From contig ML677358.1 in the NCBI GenBank assembly GCA_007922305.1, positions 8,868,576 through 8,932,575 of the forward strand: a DNA stretch of 64,000 bases, given 5' to 3'. Shown piece after piece: positions 55,560-64,000 of this stretch. Source of the stretch: Dermatemys mawii (taxonomy: Eukaryota > Chordata > Testudines > Dermatemydidae). Below the pieces are notes generated by a model. The model made no database searches. It saw only the letters and a list, made by a program, of their open reading frames with translations, and had not been told where the DNA came from. Both the position numbers and the translations under genes were made by a program. Within the stretch, counting starts at the first letter, position 1. Every line of letters starts with the position of its first letter.

Positions 55560-56450
55560 TTCCCCCTCCCCAGGGAGAAGGTCACCTACAGCCTAGCTCT
55601 GCTCGGGTGCCGGGGTGGAGAAGGAAGCTGCAAACCCCCTCCCCACTCTGACTCCGAGCCGGCGGGCGGGCTCCCGGCTGGCAAAGCGATGGCGCCGCTT
55701 AAAATTGGTGCCAGCTCCCCATGCTCAGGGCCGCATGAACGCGCCACCCCCGAAGGTGACTGAGGGCGGCCGGCTCGGTCCTTTGGGATCCGGGCAGCTG
55801 GCGCGTGGGCCCGGCAGGCTCCACTCCCGGGAGCCCCTTCCCCAGCTCCTCCCATGCCCGGCCGCGGCTGCAGGGCCGGGCTTTCCGCCGCCGATCGCAC
55901 CGGGCCTTTGCAAGGGACCCCCCGGCCCGGCCCACCCGGCCTTCCCCTGCAGGCTGCACAGGCGGCCGCCGCCTCGTTCGCCAGCCGCCACCCGGTTACC
56001 TCTGCAGCCCCGCCTCGGGACCAGCGGCCTGCCCCGGGGGCAGGAGGCTGCGCAGCGGCTCTGCCGCCAGCCCACGCGCTTACCTCGCTCGCCGGGCTCT
56101 GCGGCGGCGGCTGCGGCGGGGCGGAGTGAAAGCCGGGGCGGGGCGGGGCGGGGCGGGGCGGACCTTGCCGGGCTGGAGACCGCGAGAGCGGCCTGGACGG
56201 TCCCTGACGGCCGGGAGACGTGACGGCCGCCTGGGCCTGGCCCGACCCGGAGCTGGACTCCGAGCTCTTGCCGGGCTCGACAGGCGACACGAGGCTCATC
56301 GACTCCCCGTGTCTTAAGCCGGTGCTGGGCAGCGCCCTAGGGAAGGCACCGCTGGGCCCAGCCCCGTCTTCGCAGCAGGGGCTGGGCAGGATTGTCCCCA
56401 GAAGACTCATCCTCCTCCTCCAACTTCTGGGAGGCCTCGCGGCCATGCTG
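55560..56450 (-). promoter_or_regulatory. VDAC1 CpG-island promoter with tandem GC boxes
   Basis: A dense GC/CpG block with no TATA box surrounds the exon 1 donor. Five tandem GGGGC units at about 56135-56160 make overlapping Sp1-type GC boxes immediately upstream of the likely start. Long open frames on both strands here are by-products of low stop-codon frequency in GC-rich DNA. A CpG-island, Sp1-type promoter is usual for VDAC1; activity here is inferred. Confidence 0.75.
56084..56165 (-). other. VDAC1: VDAC1 noncoding exon 1 (5' UTR), 5' end approximate
   Basis: A strong minus-strand donor GCGAG|GTAAGC has its last exon base at 56084. It lies at the edge of the GC-box cluster, in the place expected for the untranslated first exon of VDAC1. 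Intron 1 would be 7.5 kb, joining the acceptor at 48630. The transcription start cannot be fixed by eye; the 5' bound given is a guess inside the GC-box run. Confidence 0.6.
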
Positions 56451-56469
56451 GCCCTTGTGCACTGGGGCT

Positions 56470-56570
56470 GGAACTGGGGGTGCCCCCGCACCCCCTGCCT
56501 TGGAGTGTTTTCCATCATATACAGGGTTTTACAGTTTGGTTTAATGGCTCTCAGCGCCCCCTGCGCTTGT
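56470..56570. repeat. MITE fragment near the VDAC1 promoter
   Basis: Shares ggggctggaact, gtgttttccatcatatac and acagtttggtttaatggctc with the fuller copy at 57656-57790. It has lost its right end. Confidence 0.5.
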
Positions 56571-57655
56571 CCCGTTAAAGGGGAAAATTTCAGATCAAAT
56601 ATAGACCTGATAAAACCCCTGTCTTGGTGTCCTTTGTAGTTCTACAGGCAACAGGGTGCGTATTTGTTTCGGCTTCTGTTTTTTACTGAAGGAACAGCCG
56701 CTTGCCCTGTCTGCTACCCAGCCATGATATCCTGGTGCTCTGGGTAGAACCAGTAAGTGAAATACATTCACTTAACACTTCACATAACGTAGAGGAAAAT
56801 ATGCTCCCTGCCCCAAGGACTTCACAATCTAAGGCCCTGATCCAGCAAACGCAGATATACGTAAATCCACTCCAGTCTGTAGTCCCTGAAGTCGGTGGGG
56901 TTACTCATGGAAATGAAGCTTTTCACGTACTTACGTATATGCAGCATGGTACTCAGCATTACACTTGGCGGTAAGGCTGTGCTGGATCAGATGTGGAAGA
57001 TAAAGTTAGAAGCTGCGTTTTGTATGGACTCCGGCAATGTGTGTGTCAGGGAGACCCATTATGCTGAGGTTGCAGCAATCTAGTCGGGAGACAACACGGC
57101 CTGAAAAAGGGGAGAGAACTCTCTGAAGAGAAAATTAAAAAATCAGATCTTAAAAATATCGAGGAGAAAGAAGTGGAAGGATTTGCACAGTGGCTGAATT
57201 TGGGAAGGGAGGGAACAGGGAAGAGTTAAAGACGACTCCTGATGAGGTGGGGGATGGTGTCAGCAGTGACAGAGATGGTTTCAGAGGAATAATAAGTTAA
57301 TTTTTGACCACATCAAATAAAAGATGATAGCCATCCATCGGGGAGGAGTTGTCAGGCTGATATGTAGGACTGCATGGAGGGAGAGAAGCAATGTGCCAGA
57401 GAACCACTGAGGGTAGGGGAGCACAGCCCAAAGTCATACAGATAAAATCACTGAGTTTTACATTGTTAACCATCTCCATCAAAATCATGAACGAGAACCA
57501 GTGGGGATTAACAGGAATATTGGGACAGACTGAGCCCTAGGTGACATTCACATGGCTGAAAACAATGCATCCTTTTTGAAAGGCCCCCAGCTAAGGAGCT
57601 CCCTGCTATCAGAGACCAGCATGATCCAAGTCTTGCTTCCTTCAGGGCAAGACAT
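56571..57655. other. Non-coding stretch upstream of VDAC1
   Basis: Contains pieces resembling old dispersed repeats (ctccctgccccaaggacttc and ggccctgatccagcaaac). No gene recognised. Confidence 0.4.
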
Positions 57656-57790
57656 AGGGGCTGGAACTAGGGTTGCTTGGGATGCTGCCACACCCCCAGG
57701 CTTGAAGTGGTTTCCATTATATAGAGAGTTTACAGTTTGGTTCAACGGCTCTCAGAACCCCCCACTGTAAAAATTGTTCCAGCACCCCAT
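57656..57790. mobile_element. MITE (GGGGCTGGAAC ends)
   Basis: About 135 bp from GGGGCTGGAACTAGGG to AAATTGTTCCAGCACCCC, with inverted termini. Target duplication unclear. A diverged partial copy lies 1.1 kb away. Confidence 0.55.
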
Positions 57791-57959
57791 GAGCAAGATG
57801 TACTGACTGTCCAATATCAGTCACTGCAGCATAACCTAGCAGCATTACCCCTTCAAGTACAAATAATGATAATCCCACATAAGAAAGGGGTGTTGATTTT
57901 GGTACTGTCATTATTTCTGGTCTGAGCCATTTTCCAGTGCTTGGGATTAAGAGGAGAAA

Positions 57960-59290
57960 TTCATAATATAGTCAGGTTATTTCTTTGATGCAGTCTGGTT
58001 TATTTACAAAGAATGCACACCAAGTCCCATTTCCCCCCAGACACAATAGGAGCAAACAACAGAAGACAGTTTTCTTGCTCAAAATCCCAAGCCTCCCTTT
58101 GCAGCCAGCACTCTGTCCAAAACACTCTCTCTTGGCTTTCTCTCAGGGCCACACTACAAGCACTTCTCTTGCTGTTTCCTCTTGCTGTTTTCTGTTGCTC
58201 TCTGCCTGCTTTGTGGCTGCTTCTCACTGAAATGTACAGCACTGTACTGGAACTCTTACAGTTCCAATACATGCTGGAAGCTCATTTTCACCCCTTTCTC
58301 CCATGTTTTTACTAGATCCACTGGTTCTTGTTTTGCAACTGTGGTTCCCTTTTCTAATATTTGCTGTTTATCAGAAGCATTTAGTAAATGAACAGGAATT
58401 CATTCCCACTTCCCATCCTCAAGAACATTAGCAGCTAAAATTCCTCCTTGAAGCTATGTTTTAAAGCAGGTCTCAACCACTCTCCATCTTTCTTTTGCTC
58501 GAAAGCTACCCTCAGCATGCTGCTGGAGGTAAGAGAACTTGCTTACTGCAAAACAGATGCCTAAAACCATTTGTCTTATTTGTGCCACATCTTTAAAGGG
58601 AATTTCCACAGAAGGAATTCATAGGACGTCTTTCCTGGCATTTATTATGCAATTATTAGCCATAATGAAATCCAGACTAATTATTACCTCATCCACTGTC
58701 TCACTATCCGGAGTTCTTGCTCAAATTACAGAAGTCCAAGTTTCAAACACAACTGCCCCCATTTTTGGAGGGTGAAAATTCCCCAGTCACAGTCTCCTTT
58801 GGAGACCAGATAGGTGGTTTAGTTTTAGATCCCCTCTTCCCTAGAATTTTGCTAGACGAGATTTAAGGAGCTAAAAATCACCTTGAGAAAGAGATCAAAA
58901 TATCACAAACTACAGTGGAAGAAGTGAGTCACTTGGTAAAGGAACTGGGCCAGCTAAAAACAGGACATTTACGACAGTTTTCTACCCCATTCTCAGCCTG
59001 CGTATTATACCTAGATGACATTCTGGTGCATGCTAAACCCTCTGAACAGGAACTGATACAAATGGTTTGTGATTCAGGCTGCCAATCTGAAACTGAACCC
59101 AAGGAACTGTGAGGTGTTCCAAAAAGAGGCAATCTATCATATCTTTTCCAGCCTGGCTGGAAAGGCAGGCTTGGAAGTGTGAGCAAGGAAATTGCCTTCT
59201 GTCATTTGATCCTACTGTGTTCAGTGAAACAGGACTTTGTTTGCATTCTTTGTAAATAAATAGGATTGTGTCAGAGAAATACCTGACTAT
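57960..59290. repeat. Inverted repeat pair around a retroelement fragment
   Basis: About 57990-58110 is the reverse complement, with divergence, of about 59150-59275. Matched words are tttatttacaaagaatgca and, after a gap, ccaagcctccctttgcagcc against ccaagcctgcctttccagcc. The segments are probably LTR or terminal pieces of one family in opposite orientations. Confidence 0.6.
58985..59155 (+). pseudogene. Ty3/gypsy-type reverse transcriptase fragment
   Basis: One plus-strand frame reads YLDDILVHAKPSEQELIQM, containing the Y-x-D-D catalytic box of reverse transcriptase. After a frame change the following sequence reads LKLNPRNCEVFQKEAIY, the next conserved gypsy RT block. A frameshift separates the two and no complete pol surrounds them, so it is a dead fragment. 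Confidence 0.7.
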
Positions 59291-60283
59291 CAGCAATTTC
59301 TTCTCTTCCTGGAAACAATCTGCAAGACCCCATATATTGGCAAAGTACTTAGGTCAAAAGGAGTAATTTCTCATGGACATCATGGCCCTCTCAAATAGAA
59401 AAGTGCTATTCTCATTCACCATTGTAGATCATGCCTAGATATTAGTATGATGGGTGCATTATAATGATTAGATTAGATTAGAGGGGGTGAATTTACTCAA
59501 AATGTGGCACACCAAAGAGTTTTCAGACCTTGCGAAACTGCTTGACATACAAACCAAAAATGTGGGCTGAGTAACAGAGCATGAAACCAGCTGAAACTGG
59601 TTTTGGATTTCATTACAAAAACTTGGGGCATGTCTAAAAGGAACCTTAGGAAAAGGTGAGAGTAAAAGAGAGATTGTGGCTAAATATCATTGTTAGGACT
59701 AGTCTCCTTCAATTCCCCTGCTGATGAATGCAGCATTCAAAGTAAAATTTTGTTTTTCTAAATGCCTGTGGATGGGAGATAAGTGATAGCCACTGTTTTT
59801 ACTGATCACAGCTACTGTTGCCACAGTACAAGGTTTGCCTACTGCCAGCAGCCTAAGATGAGAGCTGTTGAGAATCCTCTGCAGAACCATCCAGATGACA
59901 CTGACCATCCCTGGCCAACAGGGAAAGTTCACCTTCCTGATCAGGATTGGTGAGCATAGCATTGTATGCTTAGCATGTGCATTCTGCTTGGTAACTGTCA
60001 GTAAACAGAGGATAAGGATATTACTTTGTAAGGCTCTGTGAAAGAGCAGAGAGACATCTGCCAGGCACAGCAGGGATTAAAAAAAACCTCTGGGTTCTGC
60101 TAGCCACACGCCATAATAGCTGCAGCCAATGCCAGGCCTGGAAGGGGGAGAAAAAAAAGGGAGCGTGTGTCAGTCAAGGGCTCACTGGCAAAGAGGCAGG
60201 AGCTCTCTGTCTGTCTCCCTGAAAGCACAGATGCAACCTACCTGGCAACGCATCCACTGGAAGCAAGCAAGTAAGTTTTCCCC
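59291..60283. other. Non-coding stretch before the gypsy-type element
   Basis: No family recognised with confidence. The U3-like part of the gypsy element's 5' LTR may start in the right half, since a promoter-like GC and AG-rich stretch precedes the repeated R/U5-like block. Confidence 0.35.
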
Positions 60284-60528
60284 TGCCAAACCCCAACTGT
60301 GGGGTAACTGGACTACCAGGGCCATGCCCAAACTAAGGACTTACATAGGGAGCAGTTGAGACAACAGGTCCTGGGCCCCCTGGGTTGGAAGCAAGATCCA
60401 TCTCCCCTGTCTAGAGGTGTGAGTGGACTCTGAGACAGGACCTGAGGGAAAGGAGGGCAGATCCCCACCTCCAGCCCCTAACTAATGATCTAGCAGCTAG
60501 GCTGCCAGGCCACGAAAGGCCCTATCAC
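60284..60528 (+). repeat. 5' direct repeat (LTR R/U5-like)
   Basis: First copy of the direct repeat bounding the gypsy-type element. It ends ggccctatcac immediately before the primer-binding-like leader. Confidence 0.7.
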
Positions 60529-60824
60529 TAATGGTGGAGAATGTGGGCATCAACCCCAATCTCTGCTGAAGGGAGTTAAAACAAACAAAAACAAAAAAGG
60601 AGAGGGAGAAGATGCCTCGGGCCAACCTCTTGAATGGAGATGGAACAGCTGCTTAAATGGATGGCCAAGCAAAACACCCACACCAACAGCACCTCCTGCA
60701 GAAGATAGCCATGCAGCAGCTAATTTGTGAATTGGCAGCCCAGCAGAAGCAATAACAGCTGGTCCAACAGGTAGCTTCCATTTTGCAATCCCCTGCCCCA
60801 GCAGAGCTACCCAATTTCGCCCCA

Positions 60825-61556
60825 TCCGGCTTGCCAAAATGGGGTCTGATGATGATCCTGAGGCTTTCTTAGAGATGCTTGAGTGGGTGGCCTTGGAATC
60901 CCGGTGACCCTGAGACCAATGGGCGGCAGTGCTGGCCCCATACTCAACCAGAGTACAACAGACCACACACTGTGCTTTAGACCCCATTGCTGCTCAGAAC
61001 TATGCTCAGGTCAAGTCAGTGATCTTTGCTGTCCTAGATATCTCAGAGGAAATGTTCCGGAATGCTTCTGGGGTATCCACCAGTATCCACCAGGGCCCCG
61101 ACCCTGCCTGGTCCCTAGAAGGTACATGGCTCATGCTGGAGATGGCTCAAACCAGAAGCAAAGGAGTACAGGTTGCTGAACAGGTCCTACTAGAGGAGTT
61201 TGCCCAAATGCGGCCCCCTGGGGGAAGAGAGTGGGTGTTGTGGCATCACCCTGACACCATAACGGAGGCCATTAAGCTACTGGAGACCTACTTAGCTGTC
61301 AAGTCCCTCTGGATGACAACCCCTTTGGGGTTGGCTGGAACTAAGAGTTCTATGCTCCTGAAGGATGAAACCACCCAAGGACCCCTGAATCATGAGGAAT
61401 GTCAGCCTCCACCCCTTGCCCCCAAGAGAATTCCAGAGGGCACCACTAGAGGATCCAGAGGCAGTAGGGCCACCCCAATCCAGAGGTCCAGAGCTAGTTA
61501 CCCACTCCGCAGTTCAGGAGACCACAGCCCCATCTGTAGGCGCAGGATTTTATAAT
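60825..61556 (+). pseudogene. Gypsy gag remnant with SCAN-like region
   Basis: The frames read SDDDPEAFLEMLEWVALES and, after stops, a continuous segment 60929-61555 with YAQVKSVIFAVLDISEEMF, then VLLEEFAQMRPPGGREWVLW and PDTITEAIKLLETYLAVK. The order and spacing (DPEAF, a tyrosine and valine helix, LLEEF, EAIKLLE) match the capsid-derived SCAN fold. SCAN domains of vertebrate zinc-finger proteins are known to descend from Gmr1-like gypsy gag. In-frame stops near 60905 mark it as a pseudogene. Confidence 0.7.
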
Positions 61557-62458
61557 TGTACTAATTGTTATAAGAATTGATGTAAACTGATTTCATTCTG
61601 CTGGCCACCCTTTTTGAATAACAGAAAGGAATGATTATCTAACATGGGGATGCTGTTTCCTATATGCATTACAATTAGCACCTCCTGTTATAAAGTTTAG
61701 TAAGTAAGAGACAGGATTTTGTATTATCTATGATAACTAGATTAGAAAAATGTTGAGGGCTTGAAGCCAATGTGAATCATTTCCGTTATAAAGGCTTAAT
61801 TTACAACATATTCTGTATTCTACTACCTTTAAAGATTTCTGTGAAAGCTTGTGTGAATGAGGAATGCATGTATCAGGAAAAGATACGGTGTGAAGGCCAC
61901 TGTTAACTAAAGTAATCAAGAAAGAAGGGGTGAAGACCTGAAGAGGATTTATCCACTCCAGAGAACCATCAATGCGCATCCATAATTAAGGAAGGGGAAA
62001 TTGATGACCCTAAGGTGAAGGCTAGCACCCTTAAAGACAAGAGATTAAATCAATCCAGGAGAGGAAAACACTCTTGGAAGTGTTTTGAAATGTTAACATC
62101 AGATGATAACACCAGTCAAAGACTAAGCTGTCACAAACTGACACAGCAAAATCCATAGACTTCACCAGAGAAAAGGAACTATAAAGATGGGGTGTTTTGC
62201 CATGGAACTTTGGGTTCTTCTTGCCACAACTTCAGGAGCATTGGATCATGATCGACAGAGCCCAGCTCCTTACTTGTGCTCAATCTAAATGGCCATTAGA
62301 TTGATTCGAGCTACAACAGACTGATAACTATAAGAACATCAACTGGCAGGACTTGTGTGCGTGACTGAAAAGCATATGCTAACTGATGTGCTCTTAATAA
62401 ATATGGCGTATTAGCCTTTCTCTTATAAAAGATCCCGTGTGCTTTGTATAACATAACA
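61557..62458 (+). mobile_element. Solo LTR inserted in the gypsy gag
   Basis: 902 bp from TGTACTAATTG to ATAACATAACA, flanked by TATAAT (61551-61556) and TATAAG (62459-62464), a 6-bp duplication with one mismatch. An AATAAA at about 62396 near the right end gives plus orientation. It splits the gag from its zinc-knuckle part. No viral genes present. Confidence 0.65.
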
Positions 62459-62464
62459 TATAAG

Positions 62465-62888
62465 TGGCCCAGCAAGGGCCCTGGCTTGGCTCAGAACTTG
62501 GAGAGGCCTGTCATGACCCAACCGCCTGGGTATCCAGGCAGGAAACCCCATGTGCCACTCAAGAAAAACTAGTCCTGCTCACGTGTTGCCACTGGTCCAG
62601 AGACTGCCCATACATGGAATGTAGCTTTGGGAAGATTTGGACTCCACAAGCACATCCACCATCCTACTGTGGGTAATTGGGAAAGAAGTGATGGGACTCA
62701 TAGATTCAGGGTGTTCCCAGACCCTGATATGAAGTACAATAGTGCACAATCCTGGCCCAACTCAAAACACTGTCATGTTGCAGTGCATGCATGGGGACGT
62801 GAGGGCCGACCCCTGCGTGGAAGTGACTTTAACAATAGGGAAATGTGAAGAGCTCCTGATCTTCAGTCTGTCTCCGACACTGGCCTAC
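62465..62888 (+). pseudogene. Gag zinc-knuckle and protease-like remnant
   Basis: A frame from 62464 reads TCCHWSRDCPYMECSFGKIW, a decayed CCHC knuckle with its usual following CPYM-type motif. Another frame near 62780-62850 resembles the protease-region phrase CMHGDVRADPCVEVTLTIGK. Multiple frameshifts. The sequence runs directly into the 3' direct repeat. Confidence 0.55.
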
Positions 62889-63124
62889 TGCCAAACCCCA
62901 ACTGTGGGGTAACTGGACTACCAGGGCCACACCCCAAACTAAAGGACTTAACGTAGGGAGCAGTTGAGACAGCAAGTCCTGGGCGCCCTGGGTTGGGAGC
63001 AAGATCCATCTCCCTATCTAGGACTCTGAGTCAGGACCTGAGGGAAAGGAGGGCAGGTTCCCTTCTCCAGCCCCTAACCAGCGATCTATCTGCTAGGCTG
63101 CCTGACCACTGAAGGTCCTATCAC
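62889..63124 (+). repeat. 3' direct repeat (LTR R/U5-like)
   Basis: Second copy of the 60284-60528 repeat, same orientation, ending ggtcctatcac. It follows the protease-like remnant with no U3, so the 3' side of the element was lost by deletion or recombination. Confidence 0.7.
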
Positions 63125-63279
63125 AGGCTCTTTCACTCATAAAAGGTCCTGCAAACCCACAGAAAATTACTCCCTGAGCCCTAGAAATTTGGTAAGGGTG
63201 GGTGTCTAAATTGACACAGTTACTAAGCTCTAGGAACAGGGTAAAGGTGAGTGCCCCTAGAGTGTATGAGTTAGAGAAT

Positions 63280-63490
63280 TTTGTGCTGGTGACAGTCCAA
63301 GGCAGCAAACCAGTTGTGATTCAAGGTGGGGAAGATAGTTGCTAGGGGGACCACATGGAATCTAATGTACGTGATGTCTTTGTTGAGAGTGCGGAGGTCA
63401 GCAATAGCTCTCATCCCTCCCTTGGGCTTGGGGACCAGGAACTTCTAGGAGTAGAGTCCCTGATCGTGATCATGCACATGGACCTCCTCT
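63280..63490 (-). pseudogene. DIRS-like reverse transcriptase fragment
   Basis: The minus strand reads FLVPKPKGGMRAIADLRTLN, then a YIRFHVVPLATI stretch and WFAALDCHQ. This is the order FLVPK..GG..R.I.DLR.LN..I.Y.RF and WFAALD of DIRS-type tyrosine-recombinase retrotransposon RTs (related motifs occur in other retroelement RTs). A stop precedes FLVPK and the YxDD region is absent. It continues into uncertain sequence to about 63840. Confidence 0.6.
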
Positions 63491-64000
63491 ACAGCCCCAA
63501 AGCCAGCAGAGACTGAACCCATTAGAGGAGCATTGTCTCGTGAGCAGGGTCCCTGAAGAGGAATAGGATAAAGGGGTGGAAAAGAAGAATGGAGAGGAAC
63601 TGTCTGACATAACCAAATCCGATGGTGATCAGGACCCAGTTATCCATGGTAATCAAGCCGCAAACACTACAGAAGTGGGCCAGCCTGCCCCTGAACAGAG
63701 ACTGGGGAGACGGAGAAGGAAAGGTTACTACTGAGGATGAGGCAGTAGAAGCCATGACACCAGTGACCTCTTGAACCAGTAGAGAGTCTGGGACTGAAAG
63801 GCGAAGCAGCACTAGTGCCACCTAGTGAGCTGCTGCAAATGCACATGGGACATAGCGGATGGGAAAGTATCTGTACTTAGCTAAAATAGAGCAGCTAATC
63901 TCTGCCATTTTTCCTGTAGAGAATCAGGCCTGGACAGATGAGGTTCATACCTATTTATTATATATCAAAATCACAGCTCGACTAATCCCCAAACTTGGTG
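63491..64000. other. Right edge, probable retroelement remainder
   Basis: Short minus-strand frames only. Probably more of the DIRS-like copy, but no motif can be named. The window ends inside this stretch. Confidence 0.35.

Larger units (their letters stand above)
48631..56083 (-). other. VDAC1 intron 1 (7.45 kb)
   Basis: Separates the noncoding exon from the start-codon exon. Holds hAT copy 3 (50050), a short foldback repeat at 50617, a partial hAT with MIR at 52.4-52.6 kb and a foldback hAT at 53.3 kb. Other parts are AT-rich and unassigned. Confidence 0.65.
60284..63124 (+). mobile_element. Degraded LTR retrotransposon (gypsy, Gmr1-like) with SCAN-like gag
   Basis: About 240-bp direct repeats at 60284-60528 and 62889-63124 (both start tgccaaaccccaactgtggg and end near cctatcac) bound a gag region, a zinc-knuckle remnant and a protease-like remnant. 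RT and integrase are missing. The leader just after the first repeat (tggtggagaatgtgggcatc) is the likely primer-binding region. Several stops and a nested solo LTR show it is inactive. Confidence 0.75.

Noticed and set aside
55586..56518. Long open frame (310 codons, minus) and overlapping plus-strand frames at the VDAC1 promoter
   Set aside because: CpG-island composition gives long stop-free frames in all frames. The product is Pro/Ala/Gly/Arg-rich without family features and overlaps the noncoding exon 1 donor.
1..64000. CRISPR array, bacterial operon or phage-type system
   Set aside because: No regularly spaced repeats with spacers; spliced vertebrate genes and eukaryotic repeats throughout.

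Overview
This window is vertebrate nuclear DNA, most likely from a cryptodiran turtle. Two intron-bearing vertebrate genes lie on the minus strand. The space around them is filled with a repeat set I associate with turtles: CR1 LINEs, a tRNA-derived Cry-type SINE, Penelope-like elements (PLEs), many hAT-type non-autonomous transposons, and ERV, gypsy and DIRS debris. The organism is inferred from the repeats; no species is claimed.

Genes. KCT2 (C5orf15) runs from its start codon at 25376 down to its stop at 8217. It has three coding exons and a predicted 267-residue type I membrane protein. VDAC1 runs from its start at 48627 down to its stop at 33062. It has eight coding exons and a predicted 283-residue mitochondrial outer-membrane porin, the same length as human VDAC1, plus a noncoding first exon whose donor is at 56084. 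All splice sites used are GT-AG and every phase matches. In human 5q31 the same two genes lie in the same order and orientation, so the window is a conserved synteny block. Each gene has a GC-rich, TATA-less promoter: KCT2 near 25.4-25.9 kb with two NRF-1-type sites, VDAC1 near 55.6-56.4 kb with five tandem GC boxes.

Layout. 1-8.2 kb: downstream of KCT2, with a hAT element carrying a 7SL-like insert (1.3-1.7 kb) and a hAT-type element with very long G runs (4.7-5.5 kb). 8.2-25.4 kb: KCT2, whose 15-kb first intron holds PLE, CR1, SINE and hAT copies and a 400-base assembly gap inside a palindromic PLE. 25.4-33 kb: intergenic space with nested hAT and LTR-like repeats. 33-56 kb: VDAC1, whose introns hold a solo LTR antisense to the gene and a three-level nest (CR1, then a TA-flanked transposon, then hAT). 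56-64 kb: upstream of VDAC1, with degraded LTR retroelements, including a gypsy-type gag with a SCAN-like region interrupted by a solo LTR, and a DIRS-like RT fragment at the right edge.

I found no intact mobile-element protein gene, no CRISPR array, no functional tRNA or rRNA gene and no convincing undescribed protein system. The most interesting content is the insertion archaeology, much of it fixed to the base by target-site duplications, together with the 7SL-derived segment, the head-to-head PLE junction and the SCAN-like gag.
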